Shown here: one piece after another, positions 34,060-44,937 of the stretch
How positions within the stretch are numbered: position 1 is the first letter of the stretch
Layout of the letters: every line of letters begins with the position of its first letter
Position numbers and translations under genes: made by a program
NCBI RefSeq assembly: GCF_019097595.1
Contig: NC_080717.1
Span: 13,014,336 to 13,078,335, forward strand
Direction of reading: 5' to 3'
Length of the DNA: 64,000 nt
Source of the DNA: Hemibagrus wyckioides
Lineage: Eukaryota; Chordata; Actinopteri; Siluriformes; Bagridae
Notes under the pieces: model-generated
The model's database searches: none
Told to the model about the DNA's origin: nothing
What the model saw: the letters and a program-made list of their open reading frames with translations, nothing else

Positions 34060-35164
34060 TTAATTCTACTGATAAGTGTATGCTAGTTAGCTCTCTATGA
34101 TGGAGAAGATATTAGGGGCACATCCAGATTCTAGAAATTATTAGTGACAGCAAGAGTAGTGTTGTGTCTGTAGGAAGGTGCCACTCTATTTCTTGCAGCA
34201 TAGCACATACTCTTAGAATAGGTCTAGTTAATCAGTGACAAACCAAGAACAGGTAGCAGTCAAGCCAGCTAATCCGACCGTCTGCTAGCTGCAATGAGTC
34301 TTCAACCAGGGTTCATAATGTAGAGACTGTGTCTGTTCCCCAAGCTAAACAAAACTGTATAAACAATCAGAAAATTTGTTTTAGTAACCTGATTAGCATA
34401 AAATTAGATCATAGAGAATGCACAGCCAGCACTTTTTATCTGAATGACTGTTAAATATAAGATTAAGTATCTTGCATCTAAAGCACTTATTGTTAATGAT
34501 TAAAGCACTTATTGATTGCTGATTTAGTTAGTTTAGTATTCTATGCTTGTTATCGTCTCACAATACACGGAGACGATTGCTATGTTAACTCATTTTTTTA
34601 GTCTATTTTTCCTGAGAAATCTGTTACCTCGTGTACAACAATTCAACAGCATGGGAATGAATTACAGTGCCCCTTAGAGCACTGAAAACATTGAGTGCAT
34701 ACATCGCATATTCCTCATAGTGTTATTCTACTTACTTAACTAACAAGGTTACCTTCACTGAACATAAACAAAGGTTTACATTTATACAAATAGCATAGCA
34801 CAGTTATACACCTAATACAATATTAGTCTAAACATCATTGGCATCATTGGAACATCATTTAGGAAATTAGAATGTAAATGGCATCAAACAAAACTATTAA
34901 TATTTCAGTTAGCATTAAAAGAAAGCCTTCTGAGCTACAAAAATATCTCAGTACAGCTATATCAGCATATATCTCTGCCCTAGTCAAAGATGACAAACAC
35001 AATCCTAAATTTTTATTTAGTACTGTAGGAAAATTAACTAGAAGTAAAACCACACCATCTATATGCAGCAACAATTACTTCATGAATTATTTCAATAGAA
35101 AAATTGATAAGATCAGGCAGAAATTTCAGACTATTTTTTTTAAAACCAAACAATTTTATAGATC
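34060..35164 (+). pseudogene. LINE type B second copy, 5' and pre-RT part
   Basis: Decayed leader and endonuclease remains, then an open stretch from 34,878 (KRKPSELQKYLSTAISAYI, then DDKHNPKFLFSTVGKLTRSK) that is the linker before RT. It is cut at about 35,164 by the tail of a minus-strand LINE. The same frame type resumes at 36,770. Confidence 0.65.
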
Positions 35165-35743
35165 ATCCTGTATTCAAGATTCAAGAAGCTTTATTGTCAT
35201 TTCAACCACATATAGCTGAAGCAGTACATAGTGAAATGAAACAACTTTTCTCCAGGACCTGGTGCTACAAAAACATACAACATATAGTTCAAACACAAAA
35301 TACAACACAGAGCTAGGACAGATGTTTGTCCAAGCCACATAAAGTGCAAAGTGTGCAGCTAGGTGCAAACAAAGCAACAACAAGACAGTGCAAAAACAAT
35401 AAGTACAAAAAGACAACACAAAAACACGGGACATAGGACACTTAGCACCAAAAAAAGAAAAAGAACATGCGCAATGAAATGTAAATTAAATGAAATAAAA
35501 TGAAATGATGTACAATTTTGAGACCTGACAACATGCATTGTGCAAAAATACAGTAGCAGCGGTTGAGATAGTGCAAAATAGAAATAAACATAAATATAAA
35601 TATAGCAGCAGATATAATAAACACAAGGGTTGAGGTAGTGTAATAAGTACTGAGCAATATAAGTTATGTGTGTGTGTCCACACAGGTGAGAGAGAGAGAG
35701 TGTGTGTGTGAGAGACAGAGAGTTTTGTACAGTTCAGTCCTGA

Positions 35744-35790
<47 letters not shown>

Positions 35791-36768
35791 TTGTACAGTT
35801 CAGTCCTGGGTGTTGAGGAGCCTAATGGCTTGAGGAAAGAAACTGTTACACAGTCTGGTTGTGAGGGCCCGAATGTTCCGGTACCTCTTTCCAGATGGCA
35901 GGAGGGTGAAGAGTGTGTGTGAGGGGTGTGTGGGGTCATCCACAATGCTGTTGGCTTTGCGGATGCAGCGTGCAGTGTAAATGTCCGTGATAGAGGGGAG
36001 AGAGATTCCGATGATCTTCTCAGCTGTCCTCACTATCCGCTGAAGGGTCTTGCGATCCGAGACGGTGCAGTTCCAAACCAGGCAGTGATGCAGCTGCTCA
36101 GGACTCTCTCGATTTTCCCTCTGTAGAACACAGTCAGGATGTGTGACTAAGCCTCCTCAGGAAGTAGAGGCACTGCTGGGCTTTCTTGGTGATGGAGCTG
36201 GTGTTGAGTGACCAGGTGAAGTTCTCTGCCAAATGAACACCAAGGAATTTGGTGCTCTTGACAATCTCCACAGAAGATCCGTCGATGAACAGCGGAGAAT
36301 CACTCTGTGCTCTCCTGAAGTCAACAACCATCTCTTTAGTCTTTTTGACGTTCAGAGACAGGTTGTTGGCTCTACACCAGGCTGTTCGCCGCTGCACCTC
36401 CTCTATGTATGCTGACTCAACGTTCTTGCTGATAAGACCCACCACGGTCGTGTCATCGGCGAACTTGACAATGTGGTTGGATCTGTGCATTGCTGCACAG
36501 TCGTGAGTCAGCAAAGTGAACAGCAGTGGACTGAGCACACAGCCCTGAGGAGCTCCAGTACTCAGTGTGGTGGTTCTGGAGATGCTGTTCCCGATCAGGA
36601 CTGACTGGGGTCTCCCAGTCAGGAAATCCAGGATCCAGTTGCATGCTCAGCTTCTCAATAAGCTGCTGACGGATGATTGTGTTGAATGCTGAACTGAAAT
36701 CTATGAACAGCATTCGAATGTAGGAGTCCTTACAGTCCAGGTGTGTGAGGGCAAGATGGAGGGTTGTG
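35165..36768 (-). mobile_element. LINE type C, 5' truncated, minus strand
   Basis: The 3' tail is at 35,165-35,275 (minus sense ends TGACAATAAAGCTTCTTGAA). The coding part runs from 36,768 down. [13 protein letters not shown] is the first RT catalytic block, a shifted block near 36,600 follows, and 36,538-36,134 is open with [13 protein letters not shown] and [14 protein letters not shown] (active-site Asp pair). C-terminal LPSITDIYTARCIRKANS lies at 35,990. Upstream domains are missing. GA and TG microsatellites lie at 35,690-35,790. It inserted into LINE type B. Confidence 0.8.
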
Positions 36769-36769
36769 G

Positions 36770-38260
36770 CTGTAGACTATATTACTATTTCTGATCTGCA
36801 CTTAGAATTTTTTACTCCTCTTCAAGAGCCTGATTCACTACTTTCTTCCTCAAAACTATTAATCTGCATACCAGATTCCTTACCTACATGTTTTCTTAAA
36901 CAGATAATACCAGTAGCTACAGATGATCCTCGAAGCCCTCGCCCGAGTTCTAGCACCACCACCGAAGGAACACTTCCGGGTTCATGAATATTTAAGGAAT
37001 GTTCTCGCAATGTTTCGGTGCGAAGTATCGTTCCTAGCAACAATACCAAGCCACTCATATTGCATCCTAACACACCCACTGCTGGCTCTGTGCTACAACC
37101 GACCCCTACTAAAAATTATAAATCCTTCTCTTAGCACTGGCTATAAACCTAAATCTTTTAAATTGGTGATTATCAACCCCTTAATTAAAAAACCTGGCCG
37201 TGATCCCTGTCAGCTGTCTAACTATACGCCAACTTCAAACATCCCCTTTATCTCCAAGATCCTAGCACAGAAGTTATGTTCATACTTACATAGGAATAAC
37301 ATTCATAAAATGTATCAGTCAGGATTTAGGCCTCATCGTAGCACAGAGACAGCACTTGTTAAGGTGTTAATGTTAAGTATAGAGGCCTATTGTAGGCCTC
37401 TGATCAGGCTTATGTCTCCTTGCTGGTGTTGCTTGATCTTAGTGCAGCTTTTGACACCATTGACCACACTTAATACTTAATAGGCTAGAAAATGTTGTTG
37501 TTGTTTCAGCTAAGTCAGATGAGGGACACCAGCTTATTAAGATTGAAGCATGTGTAAAGGACATTAGACAGTGGATGCTCACTAACTTCCTTCTCTGACA
37601 AGACAGAAGTGCTTGTATTAGGACCAGATGCAGCCAGAAGTAAGCTTTCTGATTAGAGTAACTCTGGATTGTCTTTCTGTTTCATGTCCAGCAGTAAAAG
37701 ACCTTGATGTAATTATTGACTCTGGTCTTTCACTTGAACCTATGTAGAATATATCACTAGGGTAGCCTTCTTTTATCACAGAAATATTGCTAAGATAAAA
37801 AACATGATGTCACTTCATGATGCAGAAAAACTAGTTCATTCTTTTATTACCTCTAGGCTGGATATGGATGTTCCAGTAGGAGCAAGCTCCAGTTAGTTCA
37901 GAAGTCCTAACTAGATCCAGGAGATATGAATGCATCACTCCTATCTTATCCACCCTGCATTGTCTCCCAGTCAAATATTACATTAATTATAAAATACCAT
38001 TTCTGACCTATAAAGCACTGGTGCACAAATGGTCTGGTGTGCAAAAGCAAACATGATCTTGCACCACAGTACCTGAGTGGTCTTTTTTTTTATCTGCCAC
38101 ACCTACTTCGATCAAAAGGTGCAGGCTATTTGGTAGTACCACAAGTAGCAAAGGCTACAGCAGGGGGCGGAGCTTTTTCAATTGACTCAATGTTTAACTC
38201 CAGGCTGAAAACACATTTGTTTAGTCAAGCTTTCAGTGATGTCACCATTCAGCTAGAGTT
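36770..38260 (+). pseudogene. LINE type B second copy, RT and C-terminus
   Basis: Resumes after the type C insertion: FFTPLQEPDSLLSSSKL near 36,805, then KSFKLVIINPLIKKPGRDP, FISKILAQKL and YQSGFRPHRSTETALVKV, clear RT fingers and palm blocks. The first catalytic Asp block near 37,430 (LDLSAAFDTIDH) is frameshifted. C-terminal blocks run to about 38,250 (SRLKTHLFSQAF). About 145 bp at 36,935-37,080 look foreign to the LINE (GC-richer, no coding match), perhaps a small LTR remnant. Confidence 0.7.
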
Positions 38261-38261
38261 G

Positions 38262-38450
38262 TGGTGGTGGTGTGTGTGTTTACATCAACATGGAATGGTG
38301 CAAGAACTCTGTGCCTTTTTCTACTTACTGCTCATCGCTACTGAAGTTTGTGACTGTTGCAGGTCATGAAGGCCATTTTATTTACCTCAGGAATTCACCA
38401 GTTTTCATTGTCAGAGTGTACATTCCACCACCACAGACTCTAACCAAAAG
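38262..38450 (+). pseudogene. Endonuclease fragment of a type C LINE
   Basis: VCVYINMEWCKNSVPFS near 38,270 and PVFIVRVYIPPPQT near 38,400 are endonuclease blocks of the type C LINE (compare [16 protein letters not shown] near 57,335-57,400). The rest of the element is missing. Confidence 0.55.
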
Positions 38451-38587
38451 TCGTGGATGGCTGCAAAGGTGCCTGTGCTGTGCATGTGTCAGAACTCAGA
38501 GCCCCCTCCGAGTGGACATATCACAGGGTGGAATTTTGTTTGTATCTATTGCTCTTAGCTTTCCCAATAACCTCCACAATCTATAAA

Positions 38588-39079
38588 ACTTAGCCGAAAT
38601 AAAAGAGATCTCAGTCAACAGATGAGAAGAAGCGGGTTTCTTTATTCAGTCATGCAGTCAACAACATGCATATCTGAAGAGAGCAGCTGGTCTCTCCAAC
38701 CCTGAAAAAGTCCCCTCTACTTATACCCCAGGCGCCCCGAGGCGCCTCCTTTTCTCTAATTTAAATATTTCCAGCAATTTCCCATTATATTCAGTGTATG
38801 GCTACTTTAGTCCCTCCTTTCTTAGTTTACATACGTTTCCCAGTTCCCATTATTTTCACATTTGTCCCGATACCGCCCCTAAATTTATACCATCCTCCCC
38901 TCGATGATGTCAATTTTCCTCCTCTCCAGTTCCCCTTATTTTTAGGCTAAGTCACCAATTTTTAGAAAAAAATTGGCGCTTACTTAAAGGCACCACTTCC
39001 TTATTGACTTCATTTGACCATCACCTCTTAAAGGTGCTTCCTCGGCTCATCCTGACCTCGCGCGTTGCCCTCCACAACA
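38588..39079 (-). repeat. LTR-like sequence, minus orientation
   Basis: Read on the minus strand it starts TGTTGTGGAGGGCAACGCG, has TATA boxes (GGTATAAATTT near 38,895 and GGGTATAAGTAG near 38,720), and an AATAAAG signal near 38,650, the order of an LTR. No second copy lies in the window. Its start abuts the ATG of the spliced frame on the other strand, so this stretch may also act as a promoter and first exon for that unit. Confidence 0.45.
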
Positions 39080-39941
39080 ATGTGTAAGTACCTTGCTCTC
39101 TTCCTCTATGTCATGATGACTTTTCTCTCTACCTTCTTGATCTAAGTTTTATTTACTAATTTTAAACTAAGCTGTGCCATTAAGCTGCCTCATATCCTTT
39201 TCTCTTTTCATCACTGTTGGTTGCTAGTATTCCAATGCTATTGTCTCCTCTACCTGCCTATCACTGTCATGTCACAGTGACCTGGCCTACTTCCCACACT
39301 GTGTTCCTTTTGCCTTAGTACACGCTCTCTTTTGCTGACTACATAGTCACGCAGTATGCACTTCTCTCATCTCTTCCCATTTCCCATTATTTTTCCTAGC
39401 TCAGTCAGCCCGCCGCGCTATCTTCTGGAGAAGTCCCAGGGGTGCTCTGCGACGCTATCGCCAGTATCAGCTATCCTGTTTGGCCATTGAACTTACTGGT
39501 TTCCTGGAGCACCTATCTGAATCCTCTATTCCTGAGTCTCCTTACCTCACTCACCATATCGTGAGAGATACCGTCTGTCTTGATCAGAGCACCCAATTTC
39601 ACCCCACAACCTGTGATCAGTCTACTCAGACCTTCTACTGGCATTGGACACGCACCACCTCTCAAGGCGTCCAGACTGAGGATTTCCCTGTTGAGATTTC
39701 CTCTAATGATTCTTCCTCTGACTCCTCTTCATTTCCTAATTCCCCTGACATTCCCCAACTTTCTCCTGAATTTGTGCCTATGCCTTACAGTATTCATGAT
39801 GTTCCTCAGTCTTCTCCTGACTATTCGCCCCCAGCTTCTCCCACTGATTACTCTCCAACTTCTCCTCAGGATCCCGAGATTCCGTCTTCTACAACTGACC
39901 CTCCGGTCCCACTGATCCCATTGGATAGGCTGGCTGACTGA
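39080..39941 (+). CDS. Two-exon frame encoding a Ser/Pro-rich protein of unknown function
   Basis: An ATG at 39,080 in a good Kozak context (A at -3) is followed one base later by a perfect donor GTAAGT (39,084). A pyrimidine-rich 316-base intron ends at TTTTTCCTAG (39,399). Exon 2 continues the same frame from 39,400 to a stop at 39,939-39,941, giving 181 codons without interruption. An AATAAA follows at 39,962. The predicted protein has a basic start (AIFWRSPRGALRRYRQYQ), two DQSTQ blocks, an acidic Ser cluster (SSNDSSSDSSS) and a C-terminus with SPTDYSPTSP-type repeats like RNA polymerase II CTD heptads. No membrane segment or enzyme motif is visible. It may be an accessory gene of an LTR element or a captured gene. 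Family not recognised. Confidence 0.5.
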
Positions 39942-39961
39942 GTTGTAACTCCTAATGTTTC

Positions 39962-39967
39962 AATAAA
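39962..39967 (+). terminator. Polyadenylation signal AATAAA
   Basis: Lies 21 bases after the stop of the two-exon frame and is followed by a T-rich stretch. Confidence 0.6.
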
Positions 39968-40081
39968 TCTCTTCTTTTTTTTTTCTCTTTCTTCAGTCCC
40001 TGTGTGGTTATTGCGCTAGCATGCCGCCCTTAATATTTTTGTGTGATTATTATAGAGACTATGAGGCTATATATATATATA

Positions 40082-41326
40082 CACTATATTGCCAAAAGTA
40101 TTCGCTCACCTGCCTTGACTCGCATATGAACTTAAGTGACATCCCATTCCTAATCCATAGGGTTCAATATGACGTCGGTCCACCCTTTGCAGCTATAACA
40201 GCTTCAACTCTTCTGGGAAGGCTGTCCACAAGGTTTAGGAGTGTGTTTATGGGAATTTCTGACCATTCTTCCAGAAGCGCATTTGTGAGGTCACACACTG
40301 ATGTTGGACGAGAAGGCCTGGCTCTCAGTCTCCACTCTAATTCATCCCAAAGGTGTTCTATCGGGTTGAGGTCAGGACTCTGTGCAGGCCAGTCAAGTTC
40401 ATCCACACCAGACTCTGTCATCCATGTCTTTATGGACCTTGATTTGGTCACTGGTGCACAGTCATGTTGGAAGAGGAATGGGCCAGCTCCAAACTGTTCC
40501 CACAAAGTTGGGAGCATGGAATTGTCCAAAATGTCTTGGTATGCTGAAGCATTCAGAGTTCCTTTCACTGGAACTAAGGGGCCAAGCCCAGCTCCTGAAA
40601 AACAACCCCACACCATAATCCCCCCTCCACCAAACTTTACACTTGGCACAATGCAGTCAGACAAGTACCGTTCTCCTGGCAACCGCCAAACCCAGACTCG
40701 TCCATCAGATTGCCAGATGGAGAAGCGCGATTCGTCACTCCAGAGAACGCGTCTCCACTGCTCTAGAGTCCAGTGGCGGCGTGCTTTACACCACTGCATC
40801 CGACGCTTTGCATTGCACTTGGTGATGTATGGCTTGGATGCAGCTGCTCGGCCATGGAAACCCATTCCATGAAGCTCTCTGCGCACTGTTCTTGAGCTAA
40901 TCTGAAGGCCACATGAAGTTTGGAGGTCTGTAGCGATTGACTCTGCAGAAAGTTGGTGACCTCTTTGCACTATGCGCCTCAGCATCCGCTGACCCCGCTC
41001 CTTCAGTTTACGTGGCCTACCACTTCGTGGCTGAGTTGCTGTCATTCCCAAACACTTCCACGTTCTTATAATACAGCTGACAGTTGACTGTGGAATATTT
41101 AGGAGCGAGGAAATTTCACGACTGGATTTGTTGCACAGGTGGCATCCTATCACAGTTCCACGTTGGAATTCACTGAGCTCCTGAGAGCGACCCATTCTTT
41201 CACAAATGTTTGTAAAAACAGTCTGCATGCCTAGGTGCTTGATTTTATACACCTGTGGCCATGGAAGTGATTGGAACACCTGATTCTGATTATTTGGATG
41301 GGTGAGCGAATACTTTTGGCAATATA

Positions 41327-41329
<3 letters not shown>
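40082..41329 (-). mobile_element. Complete Tc1-like element, type B, with perfect terminal repeats
   Basis: 1,248 bp. The two ends are perfect inverted repeats of 29 bp (40,082-40,110 and 41,301-41,329; core CACTATATTGCCAAAAG), each flanked by TA. It lies in a (TA)n tract, which offers many target sites. A single open transposase frame fills most of it. A truncated copy of the same element in the opposite orientation is at about 48,215-48,647. Confidence 0.95.
40164..41195 (-). CDS. Tc1-like transposase, intact open frame, 343 residues
   Basis: Cut-and-paste DDE transposase acting in the nucleus at TA sites. The ATG at 41,195 ([17 protein letters not shown]) was chosen over upstream in-frame codons because those run through the terminal repeat. 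An N-terminal helix-turn-helix ([18 protein letters not shown]) is followed by an AT-hook-like SGRPRKLK and a second DNA-binding domain. Catalytic residues: D154 (WSDESRF), D245 ([11 protein letters not shown]), E280 ([10 protein letters not shown]), with 34 residues between the last two. A Gly-rich box ([11 protein letters not shown]) is present. Length is normal for Tc1 transposases (about 340). No stop or frameshift is present. One oddity is CAPVTKS, where relatives usually have a His after the Val. Confidence 0.92.
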   Translation of the reverse strand: MGRSQELSEFQRGTVIGCHLCNKSSREISSLLNIPQSTVSCIIRTWKCLGMTATQPRSGRPRKLKERGQRMLRRIVQRGHQLSAESIATDLQTSCGLQISSRTVRRELHGMGFHGRAAASKPYITKCNAKRRMQWCKARRHWTLEQWRRVLWSDESRFSIWQSDGRVWVWRLPGERYLSDCIVPSVKFGGGGIMVWGCFSGAGLGPLVPVKGTLNASAYQDILDNSMLPTLWEQFGAGPFLFQHDCAPVTKSRSIKTWMTESGVDELDWPAQSPDLNPIEHLWDELEWRLRARPSRPTSVCDLTNALLEEWSEIPINTLLNLVDSLPRRVEAVIAAKGGPTSY

Positions 41330-41339
<10 letters not shown>

Positions 41340-41365
<26 letters not shown>

Positions 41366-41735
41366 TATTATAGCTATTATTAATCAAAGTTAACTACTTA
41401 CTACTTAATAAATGGCTAAATTATTCTTGATAGATACACACTACTCTTTAGGCAGAATATTGCTAAGTCAGAGCTTAGAGCATTGAGTACATTAGCACTT
41501 AAGCTACTTTTAAGGCTAGGCATATAATTCAAAGCTGGGTATATTATATTTTCTCCGATAATATATTTTCTCCGACACATGCATGTGAGTGGCTCTATTA
41601 TCTAAAAAAAAACTTCCACTCTGGTACAGCTAGACACAGCACAGTGCTGCTACATCAACGTATCTCTTCACCCTAACAGAAGCAATGAAACAACAATGAA
41701 AAGAATGAAAATAACAATGAAAGCTAATACCATAT
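41340..41735. other. (TA)n edge and unassigned sequence
   Basis: The TA tract flanking the Tc1-like element (to about 41,361) is followed by AT-rich sequence with no supported feature. Confidence 0.4.
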
Positions 41736-41737
41736 TT

Positions 41738-42150
41738 ATGAAAAATTGTACCCAAAAGTCATGTATATAAAGAACAAAATGGGCCTAAAACAGATTCTTG
41801 TGGAACACATAACCTAGTACCTTAGTACTAAGTAGATAGTTCTAGATAGTATATAATGATAATCAATCAGATAATCAATCAAATTAGACCTTATCCAGGA
41901 AAGAGCCAACTACAATATTTTTCAGTATATTGAAGTCATCAGTATATCAGCCAATGGTAGATCATTTACCACTTTTAACCATCACTTGCTCAGAGTTCTG
42001 ATGAGACCTATCCTAATTGATTTCATGAATGTTACTGAATTGTAGATATGATCATAACTGCTGTGATAAAGCATTTTCTAGGATCTTGGAGATAAAGGGC
42101 AGGTTTTATTTTGTCAGTACGTGTTCCATTGCCAGTTCAACTCTGTCCCT
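41738..42150 (-). pseudogene. Highly decayed LINE RT fragment
   Basis: Minus strand: PFISKILEN-like near 42,090, and CVPQESVLGPFCSLYT near 41,810-41,760 (the PQG block of RT, Gly lost). The frames between are broken. Order and spacing fit a type B LINE. Confidence 0.5.
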
Positions 42151-43535
42151 GGGTTAACAATTGCCTGAGTGGCAATCTTATGCTGGAGTGGGGGTTCAAC
42201 ATACAGTATGTCTTTACATGTAACACTGTGGCAGTGTCTGAGAGTGAAGCTTGTGTTATCATTTGAGCATGTAGAGTAATTTATGTAACCAACAGAGAAG
42301 AAACTGTTGTGTTTATGTGTTCAGCAAAACTGGGACAAAGTATTATGATACACATAGATCGCACTTATTGAATCATAATGATTTTTTATTTTACTTGTGT
42401 ATGTGTAGCAAGAAGAGACTCCACTACACTACCTATTCATCCTCATTGAGACCACAAGTCATTAACACACCACTAAAAGGTCACAAATGCAATCACTGAA
42501 CAACACTTTGCTATCACACTACATCTAGGTTCCAATACACAGTTAAGATCCGTGTCAGCCTCTTCCACATCCTTCTAACCCAGCTAAAACTGAGTGACTT
42601 TCAGAAGGAGAGGATACATGCCCAAAGCTGCATCAATCAGCTAAAATATAGGACAAACTCAGAAGTTCAGATGAAACAGAGTGAAAGGCAAGCAAAGAAA
42701 TTGTAAAGCTCTTTGAAACCCAGGCAGCTACCTTGATACAAAATGAGAAAGCAAAGGCTGCCCAGACTGAGCTAGCATACTTATCTTCAGGGTCTTGGAG
42801 ATAAAGGGGAGGTTTGATGTTGGCATATAGTTGGACAGTTCAAGGTCAGGTTTTTAAGGTATGAGAAGGAAGGGGGCACAACCTAGAACCTCTCCAGGCC
42901 TCACAGTCATACCTGTTTACAGAAGAAAGGGATCCATCTGTGCAGACTTCAAAGCTGTATATGGCCACCTGGAAATTAATCCTCCATGGGCACATAAAGA
43001 CATAAAGCCCAAACAGACCAGAAAAGGGGGGCAGAATTGACACAGATCAGACCTTGCATACACTAGAACACACTAACATATATTTAAACCCATTACAGTA
43101 GGAAACACACTCTCTCCCTGATAGGGAGAACATTCTACACCAGAACAACCTAAACACATTTTAACACTTCGACCAATATGTGTGTGTGATCATCATTTAA
43201 TTTGGATAAATTTGGGAAAATGTAAAATTGAGTATGACTTTACTTACATGTGACACAATCACTGTTGGCCACAAACCCATGTGTAATCAATAAATACACT
43301 AAGTTTAACTTAGTAGTAGATCAGCTGTGTAAGTATTAAGTTTGTAAAATTTCCCCTTCTGACAAGTTAAATGCCCCACTAAATCCCCATACGTATTTTG
43401 GTGGAAAATATAGTCACTTCAATATTTAATGCTAATGTCCCTACATATTGTGGTGAAAAATGCAGGTGGATAAATGTATAATGCTTGTCCAACCATGTCT
43501 AGCTAATTTTCAAAATTTATTTTTGGAGGATGAGG
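42151..43535. other. 1.4-kb stretch, no supported gene
   Basis: Only short unsupported frames. A LINE-like GGTCTTGGAGATAAAG occurs again near 42,790 (compare 42,083). The 42,595-42,780 part is purine-rich and unassigned. Confidence 0.35.
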
Positions 43536-43536
43536 G

Positions 43537-43541
43537 CACAT

Positions 43542-43576
<35 letters not shown>

Positions 43577-43577
43577 T
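43537..43577. repeat. (TTTA)n microsatellite
   Basis: About ten TTTA units. Just downstream (43,595-43,650) is a minus-strand scrap of type B LINE RT with TKPLI. Confidence 0.95.
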
Positions 43578-43650
43578 ATTTTTGTTTTTTTTTAAATCAG
43601 GGGTTTGGTAACTGCTAGTTTAAAAAATTTAAATACATAGTGTTATAAAT

Positions 43651-44496
43651 ACATGGTGCTCATCAGGGAAGAAATGATTATGTTCATTTGATTATTATTT
43701 ATAAGTAGTTCTGCTAATATCTCTTTGAATGTGCAGGTAAGAGATCTAGTAAACAATCTGATGATTTTGATAAGGAAATTAGTGAAATTTATTTATTTTA
43801 GTACATGACATCAATTACTTGTTTAAGGGTTCTGAATGGGCCAGTGTACCAGGAATTAAGCTATATACAGGCCTAGGGATGGTGCAGATACATGGTGGCA
43901 AGCTACACTGTATTCCTTGTTACGGAAGTTTGGAAAAAATAGCACACTGGTAGGCATAGGCAAGAGTAAAAAGGTTCACAATTTATTTGCACTGCTGTGC
44001 AACAGGACACAACACTCTCTGTTAAGCATGAAAGAGTTTGCACAAACAATATTTGGTCACAAACAACTTCTAGTCATTCAATTCAATTTTATTTATTTGT
44101 ATAGCGCTTTTAACTATGAACATTGTCTCAATGCAGCTTTACAGAAATTTGTAGTATAGAATTAAAATGAAACTGTTTCAAATTAAATTTATATTTACCC
44201 CTAATGAGCAGAGGCGGAAGGTGACACAGACATTAGGAATTACTGGGACATAAAGCATTCAACCACTCCAGTCAGCAAACCTGAGTGAACATGCATGAAC
44301 GATAATGTGACAGTCAAAAAACTTTAGGGTGATCAATCCCAAAATTTTCGTGGAACAATACAATGCCTTGTACACCATATTATGACCTGGTTCACTTTTC
44401 CTATTTGGATTTCTACAATTTCTTACATCATTCATATTACATAAACACACAAAAAATTTTTTTTACAATGAAACACCTTTTAAAACAAAGAAAAGT
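43651..44496. other. Mostly unassigned; LINE 3' tail near 44,075-44,160
   Basis: AATTCAATTTTATTTATTTG at about 44,080, followed by TATAGCGCTTTTAAC, is the inverted 3' tail common to fish LINEs. The rest shows no supported feature. Confidence 0.5.
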
Positions 44497-44936
44497 CTAT
44501 TCACCTTCTTCACAACTCGCCTGTGTCCTAACACCATGAACTGGGTTTTGGGTTTCAGTGTCTACATGTGCATCAAGCAAATCCTGTTCTTGTGTGTGCA
44601 CGCCCGAGTAATTATTATCAAGTGATACCCCTCTGAGCTCGGCCCTAGGCTGAAAATCAAGGATATGAATCCTTGACTGGTCATTGGATTCCCCACCATC
44701 TACACTAGAAGGAACTGTTCCCAAAGCTTTCTGGGTGTCAAAGTTCTAGGATGAAGGACCTTCGAACCCTTGAACTAATGAGCTCTCCAACTCTTGGCTA
44801 TCAAGGTTAGCGGACCCCCCATTTACCCAACTTGCAGTTCTTTCCTCTAAATCTGTAGAATCAAAATCCTTCACATCAGGCTCACTCCGAGTACTACAAA
44901 TTTCAGCATCAGACTCCCCCTCAGAAAATGAAATGC
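44497..44936 (-). pseudogene. Gypsy 2 pol C-terminal tail
   Basis: Acidic tail after integrase, open from 44,724 to 44,497 (ILDFQPRAELRGVSLDNN), with an upstream part in another frame. No known domain. The natural stop is at 44,497. Confidence 0.5.
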
Positions 44937-44937
44937 T

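Noticed and set aside
35664..35945. Frames with Ser/Leu-His repeats near the type C LINE
   Set aside because: They are translations of (GA)n and (TG)n microsatellites in the LINE 3' region.
40021..40872. 283-codon plus-strand frame
   Set aside because: It is the antisense of the intact Tc1-like transposase on the minus strand.
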